Source: an uncultured Eubacteriales bacterium (GTDB lineage: Bacteria > Bacillota > Clostridia > Oscillospirales > Acutalibacteraceae). From it: a stretch of DNA of 19,103 nt. A model generated the notes under the pieces. That model made no database searches. It saw only the letters and a list, made by a program, of their open reading frames with translations, and was not told where the DNA came from. A program made the position numbers and the translations under genes. The stretch is from positions 1 to 19,103 of the forward strand of contig CAKTEU010000033.1 of NCBI GenBank assembly GCA_934552855.1, written 5' to 3'. Shown piece after piece: positions 8,021 through 14,010 of the stretch (position 1 is the first letter of the stretch; each line of letters starts with the position of its first letter).

Positions 8021-9070
8021 TCAGCGTCGATTTGATTTATTGATTTTTGAAATGGTTTTAAATTTCTCTTTTTTTGAAAGCAGGTAGCTTTCGCTGTTTT
8101 CCGCATAGGCGTTTTCGCTTTGAAGCTTTTTGAAAGAAAACAGTCGTTCTTTTGAAAGTTCGCCTTTTTCAATTGCCGCCAAAACCGCACAGCCCGGTTC
8201 GCCGCTGTGACTGCAATCGGAAAAGCGGCATTTTGACGCAAGAGCTTCAATATCCGAAAAAGTTTTTTCAATGCCGGTTGAAGCATCCCAAAGCCCCAAT
8301 TCACGCATACCCGGCGTATCAATCACAATTCCGCCGCCGGGAATGAGAAACATTTCACGTGACGTTGTTGTATGGCGGCCCTTTCCGTCGGAACGTATTG
8401 CGCCGGTTTTAAGCTTTTCTTCGCCCAAAAGGCGATTGATAAGCGTTGATTTTCCAACACCGGAAGAGCCGATAAACGAAGCGGTTTTTCCAAATGTAAT
8501 ATATGAACGAACGGCCGAAATGTCTTCATCAAATTGTGAAACGGCAATAACATCCGCACCGGCGGCAACAGAAAAAGCTTCTGCCTCTTTTTGAACAAGA
8601 TCATTGCAAAGGTCGCTTTTTGTCAAAAGAACAACCGGTCTTGCCCCGCTTTCCCATGCGGCGCAAATATATCTTTCAAGCCGCCTGAGGTTGAAATTTC
8701 CGTCAAGAGCCATGCAAATAAATGCCGTGTCAACATTTGCAGCAACAACCTGTTCGCCGCTGCTTGTTCCGGCGGCACGGCGCAAAAAAGCACCCTTGCG
8801 TTCAAGAACGGCATGAATAACGGCGTTTTCTTTTTGCGGTTCAATCATAACAAAATCGCCGACAGCCGGAAAGGAAGCTGCGCTCAAAGCTTCATGGCGG
8901 AATTTTCCGGAAACAGCCGCAAGTGACTCTCCTTTTTCAAAAACCACACGGTAAAAGCCTTTTTCCTGCGCCGTAACCCTTGCCACGGTAAGATGCGGAT
9001 ATTCGTTTTTCAACGCCTCAAAACGGCCGTCAAAACCCCATTGTTTCATATTGTTTATTGTTTCATTCAT
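8021..9070 (-). CDS. rsgA: Ribosome small subunit-dependent GTPase A
   Basis: A 30S-subunit maturation GTPase with the circularly permuted order typical of RsgA/YjeQ. An N-terminal OB-fold part (about 25-100) is followed by G4 TKSD (150-153), G1 GSSGVGKS (201-208), a GRHTTTSRE switch (about 231-239) and G3 DTPG (251-254). The C-terminal zinc site C281-x4-C286-x-H288-x5-C294 is complete. A basic tail (KKEKFKTISKINKSNRR) ends the protein. The 349-residue length is longer than the roughly 300-residue YloQ form of Bacillus. The ATG at 9070 overlaps the tetR stop (9063-9065) and has AAGGTG about nine bases upstream; the GTG at 9082 is an alternative. Position behind tetR suggests an accessory copy, but that is inference. 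Confidence 0.92.
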   Translation of the reverse strand: MNETINNMKQWGFDGRFEALKNEYPHLTVARVTAQEKGFYRVVFEKGESLAAVSGKFRHEALSAASFPAVGDFVMIEPQKENAVIHAVLERKGAFLRRAAGTSSGEQVVAANVDTAFICMALDGNFNLRRLERYICAAWESGARPVVLLTKSDLCNDLVQKEAEAFSVAAGADVIAVSQFDEDISAVRSYITFGKTASFIGSSGVGKSTLINRLLGEEKLKTGAIRSDGKGRHTTTSREMFLIPGGGIVIDTPGMRELGLWDASTGIEKTFSDIEALASKCRFSDCSHSGEPGCAVLAAIEKGELSKERLFSFKKLQSENAYAENSESYLLSKKEKFKTISKINKSNRR

Positions 9071-9677
9071 GTTCCTTTTCACCTTCTTTTAAAAGCCTTT
9101 CGCAAAAGAAGGAAAGATATTTTTCAAAAGATTCGGAAATTTCATTTTTGTTTTTTGCTTCGTCAAAAAGTGCAAAATGAAAAAACATTGCCGAATAAAG
9201 AGCAAAAGCTTTTTGTTCCGGCATCAAAACGCCTGCCGAATTAAAAATGTCTTTCGCATAGCCGAAAGGACCGGAAACAAGATATTGCGAATAAAGCTTT
9301 TTCATTTCATCGCTTTTGAATTGCTCAACGGTCAGCATTTTTCGAAAGCATGACGGAAACTCCTCTTTTGTCCAATAATCAAACTGCGCACGAGTAAAAG
9401 CAATAAGGCTTGAAAGCGGTGTATTTTTATATTGTTCTTCGTCTGTTTCTATCGTGTTTTCCGGAACGTCAAATTCTTTCGCACGTTCATAATCAAGCTT
9501 TTCCATCCTTGAAACAATGTTTTCAAAAATGTCTCGCTTGTTTTTATAATGCTTATAAAGTGCGCCTTTTGTTACGCCGAGTTCGTTTGCAATATCGTTT
9601 ACCGAAACGGCATCATAACCCCTTTCGGCAAAAAGGCGAAGCGATGAAAGAAGAATTTTTTCTTTTGTTTCAGACAT
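9063..9677 (-). CDS. TetR-family transcriptional regulator
   Basis: A 204-residue one-component repressor. The N-terminal TetR helix-turn-helix is clear: SLRLFAERGYDAVSVNDIA, then ELGVTKGALYKHYKNKRDI, about residues 10-50. The C-terminal ligand-binding part is unassigned. The start is fixed by GGAGGG (complement of 9683-9688) five bases before the ATG. It is the first gene of a leftward unit with rsgA and a methyltransferase. Its promoter, just upstream, is embedded between and over two palindromic sites, so self-repression is very likely. Similar sites occur ahead of the HMA-ATPase pair, making those genes possible targets. The inducer is unknown. Confidence 0.92.
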   Translation of the reverse strand: MSETKEKILLSSLRLFAERGYDAVSVNDIANELGVTKGALYKHYKNKRDIFENIVSRMEKLDYERAKEFDVPENTIETDEEQYKNTPLSSLIAFTRAQFDYWTKEEFPSCFRKMLTVEQFKSDEMKKLYSQYLVSGPFGYAKDIFNSAGVLMPEQKAFALYSAMFFHFALFDEAKNKNEISESFEKYLSFFCERLLKEGEKEHE

Positions 9678-9690
9678 AGCGTCCCTCCAA

Positions 9691-9744
9691 AATAAAAAAA
9701 GTGAACGATCGTTTACTCTGTCATTATAGTAAACGGTCGTTCAC
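9691..9744 (-). terminator. Terminator of the ATPase transcript formed by the operator pair
   Basis: Read leftward from the ATPase stop (9771), the two operator sites form a 16-bp stem with one mismatch, around a 12-base loop. The stem is followed by TTTTTTTATTTT (complement of 9689-9700). This is a standard intrinsic terminator geometry. A transcript starting at the tetR promoter (about 9716) contains only the second arm and so escapes it. Confidence 0.7.
9701..9744. promoter_or_regulatory. Double operator, probably bound by the adjacent TetR protein
   Basis: Two near-palindromic 16-mers, GTGAACGATCGTTTAC (9701-9716) and GTAAACGGTCGTTCAC (9729-9744), are reverse complements of each other at 15 of 16 positions, with centres 28 bases apart. 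One fills the -35/-10 spacer of the tetR promoter and the other covers its predicted start site. The core TGAAC-N4-GTTCA form is typical of TetR-family operators. Binding by this TetR protein is inferred from position. Confidence 0.8.
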
Positions 9745-9751
9745 TTGTCAA
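9723..9751 (-). promoter_or_regulatory. Consensus promoter of tetR-rsgA-methyltransferase
   Basis: On the minus strand TTGACA (complement of 9746-9751) and TATAAT (complement of 9723-9728) are separated by exactly 17 bases: a full consensus match. The start is predicted near 9716, giving a leader of about 39 bases before tetR. Confidence 0.9.
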
Positions 9752-9770
9752 GTGTTTTTTTCGTTTTGCT

Positions 9771-11648
9771 TTATTTTTTTAACTTCAGTGCCCTTGTTGC
9801 GTTGAGAACGGCGATAACCATTACGCCGACATCGGCAAAAATTGCAATCCACATATCCGCAATTCCGACTGCGCCGAGAAGAAGGCAAACGGCTTTAACC
9901 AAAAGAGCAAACACAATGTTTTCCTTAACAATTCGAAGCGTTCTGATTGAAATTTTTGAAGCCAGCGAAATCTTTGCCGGGTCGTCATCCATAAGAACAA
10001 CGTCTGCCGCTTCAATCGCCGCATCCGAACCGAGCGCACCCATGGCAACGCCGATATCTGCCCTTGAAAGAACGGGTGCATCATTGATTCCGTCGCCAAC
10101 AAAAACAAGCTTTTCCTTTTCGCCTTTTTCTTCAAGGAGCTTTTCAACCTCGCTTACTTTGTCAGCCGGAAGAAGCTGTGAACGGTATTCATCAAGACCG
10201 ATTTCCTTTGCAACACGGGCAGCGGTTTTTTCCGAATCGCCCGTGAGCATAACCGTCTTTTTGATTCCGTTTTCTTTAAGCTTTTTAATAGCTTCTTTTG
10301 AAGTCGGCTTAACAACATCGGAAATTACAATGCAGCCTGCATACTTTCCGTCAACCGCAACATAAACAACCGTTCCCTCGTCGTGAAGGTCTGATACGCT
10401 TATGCCTTCCTTATTCATAAGCTTGATATTGCCGGCAAGAACATTTTTTTCGTCCACAACGGCCGAAACGCCGTGACCTGAGATTTCCTTAATATCGGAA
10501 ACCCTTGCTCTGTCGATATCCTTGCCGAAAACTTTTTTGAGGCTTACACTTATCGGATGGCTTGAACCGCTTTCGGCATAAGCGGCGTAATAAAGAAGCT
10601 CATCTTTTGAAAAGCCTTCTGCCGGATAAGTTCCCGTAACTTCAAAAACACCTTTTGTGAGCGTGCCGGTTTTATCAAAAACGATATATTTCGCCTGAGA
10701 AAGAGCTTCAAGATAGTTTGAACCTTTGACAAGAATACCGTTGCTTGAAGCGCAGCCGATGCCCGCAAAAAAGCTGAGCGGTATTGAAATTACAAGTGCG
10801 CACGGGCAGCTGATTACAAGGAAGGTAAGCGCCCTTGTTATCCAGTTACCCCACATCGGAGCAGCACCCATAATAAGCCTTGCAACCGGAGGAATTACGG
10901 CAAGCACAAGTGCACCGATGCAAACCGCAGGCGTATAATATTTTGCAAATTTTGTGATAAAGTTTTCGGACTTCGACTTTTTCATGCTTGAATTTTCAAC
11001 AAGGTCAAGAATTTTTGAAACTGTCGATTCGCCGAATTGCTTTGTTGTTTTGATTCTGATTTCGCCGGAAAGATTGATACAGCCGCTGATTACTTCATCA
11101 CCGGTCTTTGCACTTTTGGGTACGCTTTCGCCGGTCAGTGCGCTTGTGTCAAGCGTTGTTTCGCCCGAAAGGATAACGCCGTCAATCGGCACTTTTTCGC
11201 CCGGATTTACAATAATTTCCGAGCCGGTTTCAACGTCGTCCGGGTCAACCTGAGTGAGCTTTCCGTCAACTTCAATGTTGGCATAGTCCGGGCGGATATC
11301 CATGAGAGCGGTGATGTTTTTTCTGCTTTTTCCAACCGCAACGCTTTGAAACAGTTCGCCGATTTGATAAAACAGCATAACCGCAACGCCTTCGCGAAAA
11401 TCGCCGAGTCCGATTGCCCCGACCGTTGCAACAGCCATGAGGAAGTTTTCGTCAAAAATCTGACCTTTGAAAATTCCTTTGACCGCTTTTTTCAGAATGT
11501 CATAACCGATTATGGCATAAGGAATCATATACAAAACAGCCTGAATCCATTTGCTCGGTTCAACAAATTTGAAAAGAACAGTCCACGCTATAACAAGCAC
11601 TGCCGAAATAACAATTCTCAAAAGAACTTTCTTCTGCTTTTTGTTCAT
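9771..11648 (-). CDS. cadA: Heavy-metal translocating P-type ATPase (Zn/Cd/Pb type)
   Basis: An integral membrane pump exporting soft divalent metals at the cost of ATP. The 625-residue protein has the P1B core: TGES of the actuator domain (172-175), the CPC metal site in a membrane helix (281-283), the phosphorylated DKTGT (325-329), the HP dipeptide of the nucleotide domain (364-365) and GDGINDAP (518-525). In the last membrane helices, K585 and D606 (in ADVG) match the K and D-x-G positions of the Zn/Cd/Pb subclass rather than the copper type; metal choice is therefore inferred. The usual N-terminal HMA domain is missing and is encoded by the gene just upstream. ATG 11648 has GGGGAG seven bases before it; the in-frame TTG at 11681 abuts the previous stop and has no such site. 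Confidence 0.93.
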   Translation of the reverse strand: MNKKQKKVLLRIVISAVLVIAWTVLFKFVEPSKWIQAVLYMIPYAIIGYDILKKAVKGIFKGQIFDENFLMAVATVGAIGLGDFREGVAVMLFYQIGELFQSVAVGKSRKNITALMDIRPDYANIEVDGKLTQVDPDDVETGSEIIVNPGEKVPIDGVILSGETTLDTSALTGESVPKSAKTGDEVISGCINLSGEIRIKTTKQFGESTVSKILDLVENSSMKKSKSENFITKFAKYYTPAVCIGALVLAVIPPVARLIMGAAPMWGNWITRALTFLVISCPCALVISIPLSFFAGIGCASSNGILVKGSNYLEALSQAKYIVFDKTGTLTKGVFEVTGTYPAEGFSKDELLYYAAYAESGSSHPISVSLKKVFGKDIDRARVSDIKEISGHGVSAVVDEKNVLAGNIKLMNKEGISVSDLHDEGTVVYVAVDGKYAGCIVISDVVKPTSKEAIKKLKENGIKKTVMLTGDSEKTAARVAKEIGLDEYRSQLLPADKVSEVEKLLEEKGEKEKLVFVGDGINDAPVLSRADIGVAMGALGSDAAIEAADVVLMDDDPAKISLASKISIRTLRIVKENIVFALLVKAVCLLLGAVGIADMWIAIFADVGVMVIAVLNATRALKLKK

Positions 11649-11681
11649 AACAACACTCCCCGTCTTTAAAGCTTTATTCAA

Positions 11682-11900
11682 TCAGATATAAATTTCACAG
11701 TCGTCTTCAACCTTTTTGCAGTTTTTGACAACACGTTTCATTGTTTCGTCAACGTCTGCATCGTCTTCAAATTCAACCTTCATTTTCTGGGTCATGAACG
11801 AAATAACACACGAAGAAACACCTTCGGTTTTTGCGGCGGCATCTTCCATTTTTGAAGCGCAGTTTGCGCAGTCAACATCAATTGCATAAGTCTTTTTCAT
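11682..11900 (-). CDS. Free-standing HMA metal-binding domain protein
   Basis: A 72-residue heavy-metal-associated (ferredoxin-like) domain with the metal site DCANC (C-x2-C, near residues 10-14) close to the N-terminus. Further cysteines lie at VSSC and in the tail (NCKKVEDDC). It lies 33 bases ahead of a P-type ATPase that lacks its own HMA domain, so it probably delivers metal to that pump or acts as its detached regulatory domain. AAAGGG lies about nine bases before the ATG. It is the first gene of a two-gene leftward operon. Confidence 0.88.
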   Translation of the reverse strand: MKKTYAIDVDCANCASKMEDAAAKTEGVSSCVISFMTQKMKVEFEDDADVDETMKRVVKNCKKVEDDCEIYI

Positions 11901-11938
11901 AATGACTAACCCTTTCTAAACAAACTTTTGGCAGCGGA

Positions 11939-11968
11939 TGAACGGTTGAACGATTGAACAACCGTTCA
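11939..11968. promoter_or_regulatory. Operator-like inverted repeat in the leader of the HMA-ATPase operon
   Basis: TGAACGGTTG (11939-11948) and CAACCGTTCA (11959-11968) are exact reverse complements with a 10-base gap. Inside, TGAACAACCGTTCA (11955-11968) is itself a 5-4-5 palindrome, and TGAAC recurs at 8-base steps (11939, 11947, 11955). The 16-mer at 11954-11969, reversed, agrees with the tetR-side operator 9701-9716 at 12 of 16 positions. It lies just downstream of the predicted transcription start. Confidence 0.65.
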
Positions 11969-11980
11969 CCTGTTGCTTGT

Positions 11981-12010
11981 ATTATAGTTGAATGACTGCT
12001 CAATTGTCAA
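11981..12010 (-). promoter_or_regulatory. Promoter of the HMA-ATPase operon
   Basis: On the minus strand TTGACA (complement of 12005-12010) and TATAAT (complement of 11981-11986) are 18 bases apart. The spacer holds a degenerate copy of the same palindrome (TGAGC-N4-ATTCA on the minus strand, within 11988-12003), mirroring the layout of the tetR promoter. Confidence 0.88.
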
Positions 12011-12289
12011 TAGTTTTTCAAAAAAAATCCGAAAAAAATCAAAAAAATTATTAACCTCCCACCCGAAAGCAAAAAGTAACAATTAGCTTAAACAAAAGTC
12101 TGCAAATAACCTTGACCGTTCGTTGCAAACAAATCGGCGCAAATGCCTGCAGAGGTATATTAGGTATATTAAGCAAAACCTGCCGGGTGTGTCGGCAGGT
12201 CTTGCAAAAGTGAAAGGCATATGATAACCGCATAATTGCGGATACTCAACTATATTTTAGAGGTGTTATGTATTATTGAAAGCAAGTGT
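12011..12289. other. Gene-free stretch between the metal operon and the LRR genes
   Basis: A-rich near 12015-12055. It has a short direct repeat (AGGTATATT twice, about 12153-12171) and the copied LRR 3' module at 12173-12241. Open frames here only reflect that copied module. Nothing else is recognised. Confidence 0.6.
12173..12241 (-). terminator. Terminator module of LRR gene 1 (copy A)
   Basis: In transcript order after the stop codon: a small hairpin CCGCA/TGCGG (12228-12241), then the stem GCAAGACCTGCCG / CGGCAGGTTTTGC (12173-12205, one non-Watson-Crick pair) around a 7-base loop. The T-run is part of the stem, a weaker form of intrinsic terminator. The same module follows all three LRR genes. 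Confidence 0.65.
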
Positions 12290-13765
12290 TTACTTCACCG
12301 TTACGGTTTTTCCATTGCAGCGTGAATATGTTACCTGCTTTCCGTTGATTTTAAAGGCTCTGAGATAGACCTTGTATTTTCCGGCAGGGAGATTTTTGAG
12401 CGTTACGGTCATTGATTTTTCGGTTTTATATATCTTTTTAACGTCATTTCTGTTGCCATCAACTCTAAGTTGAAAACCGGTTGCATTTTTGACTGCATTG
12501 TATTTTACTTTAATGCAGCCTTTTCCGGGTGTAACGTCAATTTGAGGCATACTGACAGCCGGTTTAACGGTACATGCAAGTTCATCACCGGCAAAAATAT
12601 TGATCTTTTTACATCTGTAAATTCTCTCATCATTCTTCAACTGCTCAGCAATACTGTTTGCAACAGCCTTGTTTTTGACATTAATTCTGAGAACATTTCT
12701 TTTGGTTGAAAACGAATTAATGGAATTGTTAAAACAAGTATAAAACTGCACGGTGTTTGCATTTTTAAAATTGATCGTTTTCAAATTGTCGCAGCCCCAA
12801 AACATATCATGTGACAGAGAAACTTCTTTACCCAAGAACGTAACCGTTTTCAAAGACTTACAGTTTTTAAATATACCTCCCACAAGCCAACTGTCTCCGG
12901 AAGAAAAAGACCACCTCGTGCTTGCATTTTTAGGAATTGTAACCGATACAAGTCCCGAATTTGCGAATACATATGCACAAATCTCGCTGAGGGAAGAGGG
13001 AAGATTGATATTTTTTAGTGATTTGCAATTTTCAAAAGCTCTTTCACCTATAAATTCAATTTTGTTTTTATTTAAGTCAACTTTTTTCAACGCTTTACAA
13101 TTCCTGAAAGTATATTGAAATATCTTGGTAACCTTATTGCCTTTAAAGATTACAGATTCAAGCGATGTGCAATTACTGAATGCTCTCTCTCCAAGCCATA
13201 CAAGGTTCTTCGGCAAAGTAATTGTTTTAAGTTTTTTCATATTTGCAAAGCATTCTGCGGGAATACGCTTGATTGATTCGGGTATCGTCACCTTTTCAAC
13301 GTTTGCTCCTATGCGTGTATCTTTTAACTCGCCATCCGAATATGAGTAATATCTCATCCAATAACGTTCTTCGTTTTTATCAATTATATAGCCATAGCAA
13401 CTATAATCAGAAATGTCCATACAATATGATTGATACTCAATTCCTGCTTCAGTTACGGGGATTCCATCAATTTGGTCAACAATATTTATTTCCGTTGCGG
13501 TTTTTGCGTTTTCAAGTGAATCGAACAAAACACCTACCGTATAAGCGGTACTGTAACCGTCGTCATAAACCTTTCGGCAATATTCAACGTGGTCAATGGT
13601 TTTATATTCGTATTTGAAATTGCCTTTTTTAACATCACTTTTGCTGAAGTCAAGCTGTCCGGACGGCGGCAAAGTAGTTTTTGCAGGCTTTGCCGATACC
13701 GGAATTGCCAAACATACGGAAAACATAAGTACTAAAGCTAAAACAGCGGATATTAGTCTTTTCAC
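12290..13765 (-). CDS. Secreted leucine-rich-repeat (BspA-like) protein, copy 1
   Basis: A 491-residue exported protein. A signal peptide (KRLISAVLALVLMFSVCLA, cleavage likely after PVSA near residue 25) leads a conserved segment (about 26-110), a variable stretch (about 113-150), and LRR_5-type repeats of about 23 residues (about 150-350). The repeats carry units such as FRNCKALKKVDLNKNKI and FENCKSLKNINLPSSL. The C-terminus (about 395-491) resembles a fibronectin-III or similar beta-sandwich, ending in NGKTVTVK. There is no LPXTG, dockerin or transmembrane anchor. BspA-like LRR proteins often bind host or polymer surfaces, so adhesion is possible but unproven. The GTG at 13765 is chosen: AAGGAG lies eight bases upstream, whereas the earlier GTG at 13774 overlaps that site. 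It is a mosaic of copies 2 and 3. Confidence 0.88.
   Translation of the reverse strand: MKRLISAVLALVLMFSVCLAIPVSAKPAKTTLPPSGQLDFSKSDVKKGNFKYEYKTIDHVEYCRKVYDDGYSTAYTVGVLFDSLENAKTATEINIVDQIDGIPVTEAGIEYQSYCMDISDYSCYGYIIDKNEERYWMRYYSYSDGELKDTRIGANVEKVTIPESIKRIPAECFANMKKLKTITLPKNLVWLGERAFSNCTSLESVIFKGNKVTKIFQYTFRNCKALKKVDLNKNKIEFIGERAFENCKSLKNINLPSSLSEICAYVFANSGLVSVTIPKNASTRWSFSSGDSWLVGGIFKNCKSLKTVTFLGKEVSLSHDMFWGCDNLKTINFKNANTVQFYTCFNNSINSFSTKRNVLRINVKNKAVANSIAEQLKNDERIYRCKKINIFAGDELACTVKPAVSMPQIDVTPGKGCIKVKYNAVKNATGFQLRVDGNRNDVKKIYKTEKSMTVTLKNLPAGKYKVYLRAFKINGKQVTYSRCNGKTVTVK
12588..13168. repeat. 581-bp segment identical to 16023-16603
   Basis: Reading the two LRR genes base by base at a constant offset of 3435 shows no difference between 12588-13168 and 16023-16603. 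Scattered changes lie to the left, and sharp divergence begins to the right. This marks a recent duplication or conversion tract. Confidence 0.85.
13447..13630. repeat. 184-bp segment identical to 15162-15345
   Basis: The stretch coding for the conserved N-terminal segment of LRR copy 1 matches copy 2 without a change at an offset of 1715. Copy 3 differs at many positions here. Together with the 581-bp tract it shows copy 1 is a mosaic. Confidence 0.85.
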
Positions 13766-13794
13766 AAATATCACTCCTTAATCAGAATTTTTTT

Positions 13795-13846
13795 GGATAG
13801 GTACCCTATCCGTCTTTTTTATATCATGAGTTTTTGTTAAATACAA
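13795..13846 (-). promoter_or_regulatory. Promoter and 5'-end hairpin of LRR gene 1
   Basis: On the minus strand TTGTAT (complement of 13841-13846), 17 bases, TATAAA (complement of 13818-13823). The predicted start near 13811 coincides with the first base of a perfect 7-bp hairpin (13795-13811, GGATAGG/CCTATCC). The layout is conserved ahead of all three LRR genes. Confidence 0.7.
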
Positions 13847-13905
13847 TGTTTTTGTTAAATTTTTGGCAATTTGTGTTAGTTTTGTGACAAGGGTTGTTAT
13901 TTTAA

Positions 13906-13975
13906 GCAAAACCTGCCGGGTGTGTCGGCAGGTTTTGCAAAAGTGAAAAGCATATGATAACCGCATAATTACGGA
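13906..13975 (-). terminator. Terminator module of LRR gene 2 (copy B)
   Basis: Stem GCAAAACCTGCCG / CGGCAGGTTTTGC (13906-13938) is perfect over 13 bp. The small preceding hairpin (about 13961-13974) has one changed base here that breaks a pair. It is nearly identical to the modules after the other two LRR genes. Confidence 0.7.
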
Positions 13976-14010
13976 TACTCAACGGCAGTTTATGTTGTTG
14001 AAAGTAAGTT

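Noticed and set aside
7264..8322. A 352-codon frame fusing extra sequence to the methyltransferase
   Set aside because: The added N-terminal part runs antiparallel in meaning through rsgA coding sequence in another frame. A strong ribosome binding site and ATG at 7980 give a standard methyltransferase.
12051..12233. Open frame of 60 codons on the minus strand with a near-copy of its first 21 residues at 13778-13966
   Set aside because: Both frames lie inside the copied terminator module after LRR genes. The shared peptide simply reflects the DNA repeat, there is no ribosome binding site, and the rest of the two frames differs.
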